From assembly GCA_016648135.1 (NCBI GenBank), contig JADDOH010008019.1, positions 5,001 through 69,000 of the forward strand: a DNA stretch of 64,000 bases, written 5' to 3'. The notes under the pieces are model-generated. The model worked only from the letters and a program-made list of their open reading frames with translations. It had not been told where the DNA came from and did not search any database. Made by a program: the position numbers and the translations under genes. The DNA comes from Agrypnia vestita (taxonomy: Eukaryota; Arthropoda; Insecta; Trichoptera; Phryganeidae). Of the stretch, positions 44,060 to 56,099 are shown piece after piece; the stretch's first letter is position 1; every line of letters starts with the position of its first letter.

Positions 44060-44640
44060 AGTTTATTTAAAATAATAATTTTTGACTTTTATAAACTCAA
44101 CATACAACGAATACTCAAATCTTGCCGATCTATTGATAATAAAAATAATATTGTAGCAATTTTAAGAAGAAAATGAATTAGAATTATTTGTCTCACTTAT
44201 TGTATTGGTTTGTGTTAGGTGGTTATAGTTAAATATTGTCACATGTCATGGCCGCGGGAGGAATCTATAAAATAACTGGTAATTAAATTAAAAAAATTAT
44301 ATTTGAATGACTTTTTAATGTACAGAGTCACTTAAAACGAATTTAACTTAACTTTTTTTTTATTACACTATTTTGCAATATATTACCACTCGTAAATGAA
44401 CACATTAAAATCGCCGGGTATCAGGTGTTTAACATTCAGTAGAACATTTTAACAAATTCTAGCACGTAGTATTTGCCGCATTTATTTATTTTGTCGATTT
44501 GGTACTTCGCTTGATTATTTCGCACGGCTGGCTACTCTAGGTATTGTCTCGCGGCTCGTGCATACTTTGCACTGAATTGAACTGTCAAACACGACACTTC
44601 CCCCGCCGCGGCGAGGCTCCGTATTTGTATTCAAATGCTG
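44060..44640. other. Mixed DNA, no gene called
   Basis: 44.46-44.63 kb is GC-richer (CGGCTGGCTACTCTAGG; CCCCCGCCGCGGCGAGGCTC) and lies directly beside a SINE. No known motif identified. Confidence 0.3.
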
Positions 44641-44643
44641 GTG

Positions 44644-44826
44644 TTTTTTTTAAATAGAGATGCGAACACGGAATACGTGTCACATCAATATTTTTACTAT
44701 TTTCAAACTAAGCTAAACGCTTGTGCTATGAAAATAGGACCAACTTGCTTGTTTGGAGTGAGGTTCGAATCCGCGTCCTTTGGATCACGAGGCGAGAGTC
44801 CTAACCACAAGACCAACAAGCTACTC
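44644..44826 (-). mobile_element. tRNA-derived SINE, family A, well-preserved copy
   Basis: Minus strand: head GTAGCTTGTTGGTCTTGTGG, TTAGGACTCTCGCCTCGTG, GGATTCGAACCTCAC; body with GTCCTATTTTCATAGCACAA and CACGTATTCCGTGTTCGCAT; T-run/A-run tail at the left. The D-arm part resembles tRNA-His/Glu/Asp (GTCTAGTGGTTAGGA). The nearest relative is at 49.7 kb. Confidence 0.8.
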
Positions 44827-44860
44827 TTTTGTACTTTTTATATTATTCTTGTGTTATGGA

Positions 44861-44970
44861 GAAGGTCTTCGTCACTTCTCGAATATTCCAGACGATTTTA
44901 GACATTTTTAGACGTTTGGTTAAGTTTTGAGATAATCGTAGACCGTTCTAGATCCCACGATAGTGTTTTT
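44861..44970. promoter_or_regulatory. Heat-shock-element-like array, eleven 10-bp repeats
   Basis: From 44881 the sequence divides exactly into decamers: GAAta TTCca, GACga TTTta, GACat TTTta, GACgt TTGgt, TAAgt TTTga, GATaa TCGta, GACcg TTCta, GATcc CACga, TAGtg TTTtt. GAAgg TCTtc and GTCac TTCtc precede it. Most units are one base from GAA or TTC and the 10-bp period never slips over 110 bp. GAAtaTTC at the start and TTC near the end are exact. No gene or TATA box follows closely. Confidence 0.5.
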
Positions 44971-46375
44971 CCAGGTCCCATGTTACCAGGAGTTCTGACA
45001 GTGCGTAAATTTTTTATAGCATCTTTTTACAAAATATTTTCATAATTGAAACAAAAGTATGACAGAAAAGTGGCTAGGGCTATAAAATGGTTAGCAAATA
45101 CCGCAAAGCGGCCACTTCATAAAGTGGCAAAGCAAGTGGCATGAATAGCAAGCATGATGATAGTCTAAGAGGTTATTTTCTTATTTCACTTATGTTTTAC
45201 AGAATATTTTTATGATCTCACACAATATTTCAATAAAATCTTGCACAAATGACAATACCAAATTCAAATTTCTGACTAATATTTAGTTTGAACCTACTCC
45301 GGGTATTTTATTATCGCAATACTAAAACTTTTTCTGCTGCGCGTAAATACAGAAATGCACCCTTTTTTCTCCGTATAAGGGCCATTAGCAGCCCCACTAA
45401 ATAACATAGAAAGAGAAAGACTGATATAAATGATCAGGGTTACTAAAAACACCGTAGCAGATTTAATGTATTATTTTCGTAAAAATAAATTCTGCTTTCT
45501 GTGGGAGACTAAACATAAATTCAAAAAGATGTTATCATGCCGGTTTGCGTAATTTGGAAACCGTAATGTGCGTAGTATGCGTATTATTTTATATTATATA
45601 TTTATGCTGCACAAATATGTCGACAAAGAAAAGAAGTTGAATATAAGTGGCAAAAAATCAAGTCAAGTAATTATTTTTGCAAGCGTTCATAAAGGAGTGT
45701 AGTGTGCATGTTTTAAGGGAAATTTATTATAAAATTTGATTTTATTATTCTAAATATAAAGAACACAAAAAATTTAGGCTAAAAAACACTTTGTTGTTTG
45801 AGAAATTATCCACGGAAAATTGTATTTTGCTCATTCGTGTTCTTTGTATAACTTTGGCTACAAAGAGTAGATTAACAAAAATATATTAGGTTAGTTAATA
45901 AGACTTATGCAGACTAGACTAGAATGCAGAGTAGAAGAATCTTATGCAAACTAGAATGTACTGAACAGAATGCAGTTTATTTGAAGTCTTGGATAACCCA
46001 GTGTTGAGTAATTTAGAAAAATATTGATGCCAGAAAATTCGAAACACGGCGTGCGAAATAAAACAAAAATGGCTGCCGTTTTTGAACCGAATAAAAAAGT
46101 ATAAAAAAAGAGTTATAAACTACTAAAACATACGGAAATTTTCCGATAAAATATAATATTTTTTCTGAGATGGTCAAGCAAACAGAGCTAGTAGACCTCT
46201 AAAAATTAAATGACACGAATGCTTTAAATTTCATTAAATTAATAATAATTTATCTTATAAATTGTGTCATGAGTAGCTTAAAATAATCGAAAATAGTTCC
46301 ACGGAACAAGTTCGATGGACCATCCATATGTAATTAATTTTACTTTTTTTTAATTTTACATTGCAGTACTTTGTT
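44971..46375. other. AT-rich DNA without genes
   Basis: A locally repetitive patch (ACTAGAATG twice at 45.91-45.97 kb) is present. No coding evidence. Confidence 0.4.
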
Positions 46376-46379
46376 CAAT

Positions 46380-46520
46380 TTTTTTTAAATAGAGGTGTGA
46401 ACACAAAATACGTGTTGCAATCATATTCTTATTATTTTTAAACTAAGCTAAACGCTTTTGCTATGAAAACAGGACTAACTTGCTGGTGTCTTAGAATAAG
46501 GTTCGATCCTTCGACCTCAA
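46380..46520 (-). mobile_element. tRNA-derived SINE, family A, truncated copy
   Basis: Retains the T-run, TGTGAACACAAAATACGTGT, CTAAGCTAAACGCTTTTGCT and the GGTTCGATCC B-box region, but the A-box part of the head is missing, replaced by unrelated DNA after about 46520. Confidence 0.65.
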
Positions 46521-46751
46521 TATTGACTTTATTGACATCATATAATGGATTTATAATTGGACCTCACATATTTTGTAGAAACCAAGTACATAAGTACCGG
46601 AAAGAAGAATTGCATATGAAATTAATGGATATTGATATAACGATCTATATACGATGTTAAACGATCAACCTAAAAATTAATACATACACACTCAACATTA
46701 AACTTTGGGTTTATCTTATTTTTTTGTTAGATCTTTCATTTGTATTGACTA

Positions 46752-46878
46752 GTCAGTCCTGGTTTTGTGACGAGGACGTCCAGCTCTCTCTATCTCTTTG
46801 GTGGTCTCCCTGGCGGTCGGCGCCCCGCTGGAATCCCGTACATCACGGCTCTGGGAAGTCTCAGTATATCTGTTTGAC
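46752..46878 (-). pseudogene. LINE ORF2 tail fragment, fourth family
   Basis: Minus strand LRLPRAVMYGIPAGRRPPGR PPKR-stop-RELDV resembles the 'LP..(V)MYG....GRR..GRP..R..D' tail of a LINE family different from the other copies. It is only about 40 codons with one stop; GC-rich relative to its surroundings. Confidence 0.5.
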
Positions 46879-46879
46879 A

Positions 46880-49695
46880 AAAATATTTTAGACATCTTAA
46901 TCTAGAAATGATTATGACAGTTCATCAATATTTTATCACAGCAGCATTAAAAGCAGCATGAAAAGACCATTTATTTTACCATGGTAAAATATATAGCCTA
47001 TATCCACTCGGAAAGTCCATTCTAAATATTCGTGAAAGAATTTTGAAATCGAATGAGTAGTTTCGGGGACAAACTTTACCTCTATATATATAAGTATAGA
47101 TAATAATATTTATTTTATATTAAATCACAGAAATAACTATTTATAAATATGTCTATATCTTAAATAATATCTAAATATATTTTGAGTAATTTTTTCATAC
47201 GGTTTGAGAAGCAGTTATTATGGTGTTTAAAAATATTGAAGACAAGAAAAAAGTAATGGAAGCCTGGGTGCGTCACATGACTACTGAAATTGGTTTCAGG
47301 ATTTATTTTCTATTTTTCAACAACCAATTATTGTTGAAAACTTGAAAATTAGGAAATTTAAATAAAAATCAGTAGACATTTCTTTTCAAAAATGATATAA
47401 TTAATTATTTATTGTACTAAATTATTTAATAAGGCATTTATTTATTTCTTTCAGCACAAAGCATTTATTCTAAATAGAGCAGTTTTGAGTATTGCCATAT
47501 CATGTTTGTCGCCTTAACTTGAAATTCATGGTTCTTTAACCCATTTTCATTTATATATCCATAAATGTATTTGTATATTCCCATATTCAGCATATTTATC
47601 ATCATATTGTATCAGACTTAAGGCACAGTATAGTAAAAATACTTTACTATACTGTGGTTAAGGCCGACGTTTTGCTACCACTATAATACAATAGGGCCGA
47701 ACAAGCAACAAGCCCAGTGTAGCAGTATATCAGTAACCGCGAGGGACCAGGGGGGAAGGTCTAGAAAAATATGGGGACAATATTAAAAATACACGAAAAT
47801 ACTCAGCATTTACGACTGGAAAAACTACATATAAGTTAGTCGCAAAAAACTGCTAGATGAGAATGCTTAGAGCCACAATAGATTGTAGCCATGGGAAGAT
47901 GAAGATTTGTCTATCTAAAGACTATGATGGTATCTAACTGCACATCGTGATACGTTGATTTTCCTATTTAAATAAATTAATAAGCTGTTGGGATAATAAA
48001 ATTTTTTACGTTAACATAGACGATCCCAAAACTGTACGTATAAACATTCCCGAAAATCTACTGTTATGGCTGTCTTTATTATACATTCGTGTGTGGTGAA
48101 GTTTAGAGTAATAGTCATAGTAAGCTGAAAGTCATATAATCAGACTTAACTTCATTATAAATGGGCAAGGAAGTTAAAAATGGAAAATTTAACGGTTCCA
48201 GACAGCCATCTCTATAGCAAAAATTATCGGTAATATTTGATAAAACTTTACAAAATTATTAAGATAAATAGAGAATTATATAATATGCTGTTTTTATGTT
48301 TTATTTTACAGAAATTTAAACTGCGAGATCACAAGTTAAGATTTATCAAAATAAATATATTCAGAAAAAAAAAAATTAAAAAAACTTAGTTCGTGTAGAA
48401 GAATTGTAATGAACTCAACTGCCGCTTGCAAGTGCGCAGCGTTCCGACAATCTTGCTTTGTGCGACAGATTTCGTTTGGCATTTAGAGTACTATTTATTT
48501 TATTTTCAAACCTTTTTATAGCAATTTAATGAAGGAATGCTGCTAGTTTTTATGTCAAAAATTATTCAGTTAAAATATTTTTTTATGGAATCATTTCTTT
48601 AGTAATTAAATAGATTCTCTTACGCTTTCTGAGCACCCTGTATAAAAGCGAGACACGAATTTACTATAATTGCTCAACTTTCTTCATATTTTATTACGAC
48701 AACTTAAAATATGATTACTCTCCCCCCAGCTCGGGAGCGTTGCCGGCCTCCGCGCCATATGAGCGGGACTCTGCGCCGGATCGCCGAATATAATTAATTG
48801 TTGTTTTACTTTTTTAAAGTTATCGCATAAGTCACATTAAATGGGGCGAAACGTGAGTCGAGAAATCGGGGAGGGGAGTAGGTAAACAGAAGAGCTGTCT
48901 TGTTTAACTTTTTAAAATCAGTCGGTAGGTATCCAATAAAATATCTTTTGACATTTTCCACAGCTGTCATTATGTCGCAATTATTTAAATTCTGACATGA
49001 CCATATTGAAATCAGTATAGGTACATAATATTTTTTGAAAAAAAATATCAGTAAAAAAATGTATAAATCAATTTTTTTATAAAATGGATGTTCATGTCCT
49101 ATTGTTATTTTATTATCACGATTATATTAGCTATAACTCTTTGTCTGGACAGAATCTTTTAATAGATATTTTACTTACTTTTGATTAATTAAATGAATCA
49201 ACAATTTTTATAGGAAATTAGTTACTGAGCCCACTAAAAGAGAGCACTACTTTCATTCAGATTTTGTTTGCTGAGATATATTAAGAATTAAAAGAAGAAA
49301 ATTAAATTATACGAAAAAAAATTTTTTTTTGAACCACGCATATGAAATAAACTAAAAAAATTTTTCGGTCAAAAATTGTTTGCTTCACTCTCCAAATAAA
49401 AGCTTGAGCCCTTCCCCTCCATCTACAATAGAATTATGTAATTGTTATTTAGAGAGTAAAGCAAATTTTTTTTTGTCGAAAATTAATTTTTACTTTTAAG
49501 TACATTTAATACAAGCGTGTTTTTTTCATAAAAAAATTCTGTAATTTCTGCATTATTATCAACATCATCGTCACAATAATCATAATCAAAATTATTTTAG
49601 AAAATCATATTCAGACCCCCTAAATACGTGGCCACAAAATGGCATATATTATTGACACGGGACGTGGCCTTGGGAGGCAAATTAAAATATTGGAA
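46880..49695. other. AT-rich DNA with minor features
   Basis: 47040-47100 (AGTAGTTTCGGGGACAAAC...TATAAGTATAGAT) looks like the end of a common arthropod noncoding repeat. A perfect 14-bp hairpin (CACAGTATAGTAAA) spans 47624-47656 with a 5-nt loop. A small GC-rich pat­ch lies at 48.72-48.79 kb, with CACCCTGTATAA just upstream at 48.63. No gene is supported. Confidence 0.4.
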
Positions 49696-49700
49696 ATTCA

Positions 49701-49890
49701 TTTTTTTTTCTAAAAAAATAGAGATGCGATCACGGAATACGTGTCACATCAATATTCTCACTATTTTCGAACTAAGCTAAATGCTTGTGCTATGAAAATA
49801 GGACTAACTTGCTAGTCTGGAGTGAGGTTCGAACGCGCGATCTTTGGATCACGAGGCGAGTGTCCTAACCACAAGACCAACAAGCTACTC
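49701..49890 (-). mobile_element. tRNA-derived SINE, family A, well-preserved copy
   Basis: Over 90 percent identical by eye to the 44.6-kb copy through the head (GTCTTGTGGTTAGGACACTC), B-box region and body, with a longer T/A tail at the left. A single change gives GCGCGTTCGAACC in the B-box region. Confidence 0.8.
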
Positions 49891-49894
49891 ATTT

Positions 49895-50257
49895 ATTTTA
49901 ATTTATTATCAAAGAAAGTCCTGTTCATGAGTTAATTTGTAGAACCATTCTTATTTATAGTCGCTTAATGTCTTCCAAATATTTCACACATTTATTATTA
50001 ATCTGTTCCTTAATTCGCACTAATTAATGCTGTTTCTATTGCTTGTATCAGTTTTGAAAAACTCCGTTCAGTGTTCGCTCGTTAAAGCTATTCGCCCCAA
50101 TACCCTTTATTCACTTGCGCTAGTCACTTACAAATATCGTGTTTTGTTATATCTCGAATCACTGGTTCGCTCAGTAGTATCACGGAGATGTCGCCTTTTT
50201 AAATTCACAAACTGAATTGCCTGAGCCTGCGTTGCGTGACTCCTTACATAGCCTTCG
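49895..50257. other. Unrecognised DNA
   Basis: A 62-codon plus frame at 50027-50215 has no motif. No repeat partner seen. Confidence 0.35.
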
Positions 50258-50360
50258 AAAGGTTTATTCTAGAGGTAACAAGCAACATGTCGAATGTCCT
50301 AGACGATTCTACGTAGTATTTTACTAAGGCGATGAAATCTCGTAGAATTCTCTAGAGAGC
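50258..50360. promoter_or_regulatory. Weak heat-shock-element-like cluster
   Basis: TTCGAA, TTCtaGAGg, GAAtgTCCtaGACgaTTCta and GAAttCTCtaGAG occur within 100 bp. The stretch 50292-50311 is in 5-bp register; the rest slips. It may be an eroded relative of the arrays at 44.86 and 60.6 kb. Confidence 0.25.
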
Positions 50361-50364
50361 GTAT

Positions 50365-50915
50365 GTCTAAAACACATTTGTACTATCTATCTTTATTATA
50401 AAATCTTTTTTCGAAGTCTTTCAATATAAATCTGTTTTTAACTTCATATTAACCTTTAATTTTTTATTCATTTAAGTAGAACCCTTATTGATATCAATTC
50501 TGGAAAATTATGTTGAATACCTTGAGTTGGATGCGAACTTTAATTCTTTCTAATCGTGTTCCAATGCAAACAAATCATGTATTTTTTATGTCAAAAAATA
50601 TAGTTTGTCATGTGTGCACATAAGTACACGTATCCATTTTATTTTTACATTGGACGTATTCTTTAATTTTGTTCCAGAGTCTCTTAAATACAAACTTGTC
50701 ATAAATGTCATCATGCTATAAATATTCTCGTTACACTAAGATATTTAACTTTATATAAGTATTTTTTAGAGAAAAACTTTTCATAATTGGAACCAGATTT
50801 GGTGCCAAATTATGGACAAGCAATTTATGTAAGTTATGTCTTTGGTAAACTCTAATGGCAGCTTGTAATGCACACAGATAATTATAATATACATAAATAT
50901 GTAAGGATTTAATAC
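50365..50915. other. AT-rich DNA without genes
   Basis: Nothing recognisable. Confidence 0.45.
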
Positions 50916-50918
50916 ATA

Positions 50919-51100
50919 CTAGCCGTAAACTCGTGAAAAATCACGGTAAATAATAATTGCATAGCCAGAGCCGCGCGCTCATTGACGTGGCAATCGGCTG
51001 CCCACGCCTCTTAGCGCCTAGTCAGTGTTGTTTTAATTCCAACGAGTTGTGGATAAACATTCGAAATGAGGGCAGTTGATAATTTTTAATCATGTAATAA
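50919..51100. repeat. Dispersed repeat, partner of 8.2-8.4 kb
   Basis: ACTAGCCGTAAACTCGTG leader, GAGCCGCGCGCTC, GCAATCGGCTGCCCACGCCT, CTAGTCAGTGTTGTT and ACATTCGAAATGAGG correspond block by block to 8203-8400. Confidence 0.6.
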
Positions 51101-51420
51101 AATTTGTATATATAGGTTATAAAGTTATTCTATTTTATAAAATATAGTTGAACATAAAATAGAAAAGTTTTCATAAAATATACAAGTGTACGAATCTTAC
51201 ACAATAAAATTGTAGGTAGGATTTAAAATGTTTCGTTCATTATGAATAAAATAATTTTTACATTATAAGGTCAACATCTCATAATAAGAGACCAAACGAT
51301 TTTTTTATTTTACTCTTATATATAATACAGTATCTCTATTAAAATACGTATACAATTATTTTACATATCTCTATTATAATACAAATACAAATCTAAATTT
51401 ACGTATACATACAACAATCC

Positions 51421-51775
51421 ATGGAGAGATCCATGCTTGGCGTAAGCTTGAGATTTAGAAATGATGAAATTAGGCACACAACTAGAGTAATAAATATCAT
51501 GGATCGTGTGGCGGAGTTAAAATGGCAATGTTCAGACTATGTTGCAAGGCAGGATGCTACAAGCTGAACCCCCAGAGTTCTGAAATGAAAAATTTTTGAA
51601 AAATAAAAGAGGCGTCGGAAGACCTCAAAAGATATGGGCCGACGATATAGCCGCTGAAGAGTGAGGGGAGAAATCGCTGTAATTAACAAATAACAAGTAA
51701 GGATGAAAGGTTATGGAAGAGACCAATATCCAGCAGGGGAGAGATGAAAGCTGAGCAAGATAAAGGCGAAGATAC
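51421..51775 (+). pseudogene. RTE-like LINE ORF2 post-RT region
   Basis: From 51421 the frame reads MERSMLGVSLRFRNDEIRHT, TRVINIMDRVAELKWQ up to TGA at 51565-51567; further on KRGVGRPQKIWADDIAAEE and KVMEETNIQQG-RDES with stops between. 'MLGVSLxxRxxNxEIRxRTxV' and the GRP..W.DDI block are hallmarks of the widespread RTE-like LINEs of insects. The C terminus matches the 25.3-kb fragment. Confidence 0.85.
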
Positions 51776-51779
51776 AAAC

Positions 51780-53205
51780 CTTTGTTAATAGAATATTAAA
51801 ATTAATTCCTGTACAACTCCAATGCAATTCATTCAATTTTAAAAGTAAGTTAATACCATTGAATTAATACATTTTTTAGTCGACAAAATGCTAATATTTT
51901 TTATAAGCAATATATTAAAACATTAAAAAAAAACTTACAAATTAATATTATTACTTATCGTTATAAAAATATCTCAAAATTGAATTTATTTGTTTATTAT
52001 AATAATAATTATACGGTATCCTAATTCCATTCTCAAGCTGCCGCCTTAGAAATTTTTTCTGCCTAAAGAAATGTTCAGTTATTTTTCAGGAATTCGAATT
52101 AAAATATTTCCGGGTCAATTTATAAATTTGATTTCTTAAACAATTGAATAAAGCTTTCAATAAAGAACAGAGCTTTGCTTCACGGAACAATTAATCGGCA
52201 TTCCTTTCATTTAATATTGATTTATTCATCACTAATCTTTTAAATACAATGATTTGTTTAAAGCGCTGTTTCTTAAATTCAATTTCCACTTTTGTGGAGA
52301 TATTTTTGGTAGTTAATATGATATTTATTAAAGTATAATTATTTTCTAGAAATTAATTAAATGTTCAAGTTATTTTGATAAATATTGCAAAAAATATTTG
52401 AATAATGTTTTATTGATTGTAAATAAATTAATTTAGAAATGCATTATTTATTTTGTTTTGTTTAATTTATTATTGTATCCAGTATGAGCAATAAATGTGT
52501 TTTTAAGTTTATTTTGAAATATATTAGATAGACAAAATTTGAGATTAAAACAAAATCTTAATAAGTTTTCTAATATATAAAAATACTTTGTGAATCAGTA
52601 TTTTTATAATGAATTGAAAAACATTCATTATATTAAATATTTCAAAGTCTGACGCAATTTTCTCTTTCCCGATCCGAAAAATTTAAATATAAATTTGAAA
52701 ATATTATTAGAATATTAATATATCTTGGTACCTATTTTATAATTAATACTATAGAAAATGCTAAGTATAATTTCTCTTTTCTGCCTCTTCCCTTTTGTTT
52801 AGAAAATTTTAATTGTGTTATTGATTTAAATGGCAAAATTTGTGATTAAATGCGTAGTTAAATAGCCAACATTATTGTCTCAATATATTGTCTATCATCT
52901 TGTTTTTTTCCATAGTAAGCACATCTTTAACTATTTGATTTTTTATGACTTATATTATAGTTTGTGACAATAGCTGTGATCTATCAAAAATTATGGACTT
53001 TATATAATGGATATTGTTAAATTAATTAAAATTTATTTCTAAATAATTTACTTTTAAGTAGAAATATTACTGTGTTTGCTACACAAACAGTGGTCATAGC
53101 TGCACTTGTCAATTACACAATTGAATATTGCTGACTTTGATATGATATTTCAAAATGATAGCAATTATTAATTCTTCTTCTTTAGCTGCCTCATGGGATT
53201 TAAAG
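51780..53205. other. Very AT-rich DNA without genes
   Basis: Long A/T runs, no repeat partner, no coding signal. Confidence 0.5.
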
Positions 53206-53210
53206 GTTTA

Positions 53211-53590
53211 CTAGCTGTAACCCGTAAAAAATGATGGAACATTGGTTCACGTCTTTGCTAAGCCCTAGTATATATTTATAGCATTACCCATAAAAAATAA
53301 CGGAATATTAATATTCGCGTGTTTGCTAAGCCACACATTATTTATAGCATCTATTTTGCGCTCCACGAAGTGGTGACCATAGCAACATGCGTAGAACGGC
53401 CGGTTCGGGTTTGTTGGCCCGGGGCTCAAGCCCCATCTCGGGCAGTTTGATTTGATTTTTTAGCCGTGAATTCGAACAAAATTACGGATGTAACATGAAG
53501 TTACGAGAACAGACAAACAGACGGTCGGACAGACCGACGGACAGAACATCGGACGGACAGACAAAGAAATTACTATGTTTGATGACCGTT
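53211..53590 (+). repeat. Dispersed structured repeat, copy 2
   Basis: Partner of 43381-43720, here with an internally duplicated CTTTGCTAAGCC segment. The inner hairpin is GGGGCT/AGCCCC (53421-53434), differing from copy 1 by a compensated T-A to C-G pair. GGCTCAAGCCCC could be a B-box. It ends in GACAGACAAACAGACGG-type sequence. Confidence 0.6.
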
Positions 53591-53594
53591 GCTA

Positions 53595-54010
53595 CAGTTG
53601 CTACATTGCTGTTGTGATCAAGTCTGCTGGGCACTTGTCTGCCTCTTTCAGTCTAAAAGTGACAAAAACGCTGGCCCAAAATAAAATAAAAAAATTAATA
53701 TTTCTTGCAATAAAAAAATACTGTCCTGAGTGGCAGTTAAACTAAATACTCAACTTCTACTATTTAAAGAATCATTAATTTAAGCTACCATCATTTGCAT
53801 TTCTCTGTGAAACATACGTTCTTGGTCACGATCATTAATTTAATATTTCAGTGGTGTTTACAAAGTTGTTTTTTATTTAATTTAATTATTAATTTAATAA
53901 ATTAATGGAATCTTCAGTATTCTTAATTGGCGTAATATATTTGTGAGTGATATTTTACTAAACATTTTATCATATATGTGACCTATCATATATGTATTTC
54001 ATCACAGCGT
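53595..54010. other. Unrecognised AT-rich DNA
   Basis: No gene; short ATTAATTTAAT runs only. Confidence 0.4.
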
Positions 54011-54013
54011 ATG

Positions 54014-54052
54014 ATATCTGAAGATGATGTTTAACATAAAACCAGGATATCG
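54014..54052 (+). ncRNA. Decayed hammerhead-like motif
   Basis: GATAT (54013-54017) and ATATC flank a core CTGAAGA (54018-54024), a helix II-like ATGTT/AACAT and AAAACC. Helix I pairs perfectly but the G of GAAA and the cleavage-site T are lost. Probably a related but inactive terminus. Confidence 0.25.
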
Positions 54053-54059
54053 AATTTAT

Positions 54060-55770
54060 ATAAGATAAGATATTTCATGCTGGATGGTAGGAACTTTAAA
54101 TTCTGAGTGACCGTGAAAATCTTCTAAAAATTTGTAGGTATGTACCATAAAAAATTCGATCTAAATTGACTTTTATGGTAGGTACACTCAAATTACGCGA
54201 TCACTTTATTATAAAGTATTTTTGCACTTTTGTCTATCGATAGTTATATCCATCAGCTTTTTTATCATAAAAAATTGCCAAATATAGATATATCTTAAAA
54301 TGATCAATTATTTAAATAAAAAACATTTTTTAACGTTATAATTTATACCTATGGCAACTGAAAATGAATAGAGAATTTTCTTTTCGTTTAAGTCGTTTTT
54401 AAAGTTTGAAAGACTTTTATGTGTACCTAAGAATGTGACGCAAACAATTTTGATGTAAATACGTCTTTATAATCGGTTCGAGATTAAGAGTACACGTTTG
54501 AATGTAAGGCACTGAAGTATTGTTTAATCATTTTTCTGAAAGTTCTGTTACTTTTAATTATGGTATGGGTGAATATACGGTATTTGATTTTTTTGTGTCC
54601 CTGAAGGAAATGTAATCTGTTCCATTCAATATTGATGATTTCTCTATTTGACACTATTTTTAAATTTGTAATGATGAGGGCCAGAAGATTTTTTCATTTT
54701 TTTAAATTTTATAAGCACCAGAGGAAAATGTGATACCAGGGGAGTGACACTATTGGCAGAGTAGTGACAAATTAAAGCAGGGAAGTGTCAGGCCATTGAT
54801 TATTAGCTAAGAAAGGGGACTAATATTAAATAAAACATATATAAATTATAGTATTTGATTCAGAATTTTTAACCGGATCGTTTTTAATTCTTTGGTAGCG
54901 TAATTTTTCAGCTTGACTATACTTATACCTACTTTAAACTATTAATGCCTTAAATTAATCAATTATCGTGAATAGACTATATGGGCCAAATAATAGACCA
55001 TGTTCTTTATTGTTAAGGCATACAGAAATAATAATATAATAAGTTTTACATAAAAATTGTCTATGGACCATTGGAATTCAAATAGCGTATATTCACCCGT
55101 ATAACTATGGTTTAGTCATATCGTTGGATTCCTTTCAATAAAATATATTGAGAGTGATACTTCCGTAAATCTTTTTCTGCATTATGAAATGCAATATTTT
55201 GTACTTTTCTGGGTATATATATCATCATATGTCCGAAGTATTATAGTTTTCGGATTTTTCTTTATTCATTTGAATCACAACATTTTCGTTCTTAAATATG
55301 TCCATACAGTTTATTTTAAATATTATTCTGTAGATTCACATCTCGAATGTCTCGAGTCGCCTTTTTAATTATTCGGTAAGCGTCCATGCTTCCATTTAAT
55401 GAAATAATATCGAAAACACGTATAATCTGACCGTTCGCATTCTTAATCCAAGGTTGATATCGTTACTGCAGAACATCATCATGTGGATAAAGGTTGTACG
55501 AGATTGCTCAATGATTTCATTGATTTCAACTGAAGGATCCCATCTTTCATTAAATTTCAGTCCAAGTATACATTAATATTACATCTATTTTCAATTCACT
55601 AACCTTTTTAACATTCGCTTGCATCGCTTTCTTTCTAATACCTATACAGCCATGATCCTATATCAATAGTTATGGAGTTATGCAATATCAAAATTTCCAT
55701 TTATTTAAAAATATTTCTTACTTATTTTTTCGTCAATTACTACAATAACTTTTATCGATTACGAAAAGTT
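54060..55770. other. AT-rich DNA without genes
   Basis: A short inverted repeat around GTACCATAAAA (54.13-54.18 kb) is present. No coding or repeat evidence otherwise. Confidence 0.45.
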
Positions 55771-55779
55771 CGTACGTTT

Positions 55780-56015
55780 AAAAACCCTGCAGAAATTCCA
55801 ATTGGATTTCGATGGTTTTTATAATTTTATTTGACTTGTATTAAAGGGAATGAACATTTCATATTCGATATAAGCTACTGTAATGATAATCCAACGTTTT
55901 AAATAAATAAGTCAGAAATATGGATAAAAAATGTAAACTTTGATGTCGCATATTTCTATAATTATTAATGTTAGGAAATGTCTGCCTAAACATTTTCGAC
56001 TCATAATCAATAACC
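55780..56015. repeat. Dispersed repeat, partner of 8.9-9.2 kb
   Basis: Same order of conserved blocks as 8938-9165, with a roughly 40-bp insertion near the right end. Confidence 0.7.
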
Positions 56016-56099
56016 CAAATAACCCTGTATCAGGAATCACGATAGTTAGATTTATGTACGTATTTCCCATACCTCGATGCAATTTCAAATAGTATTCTC

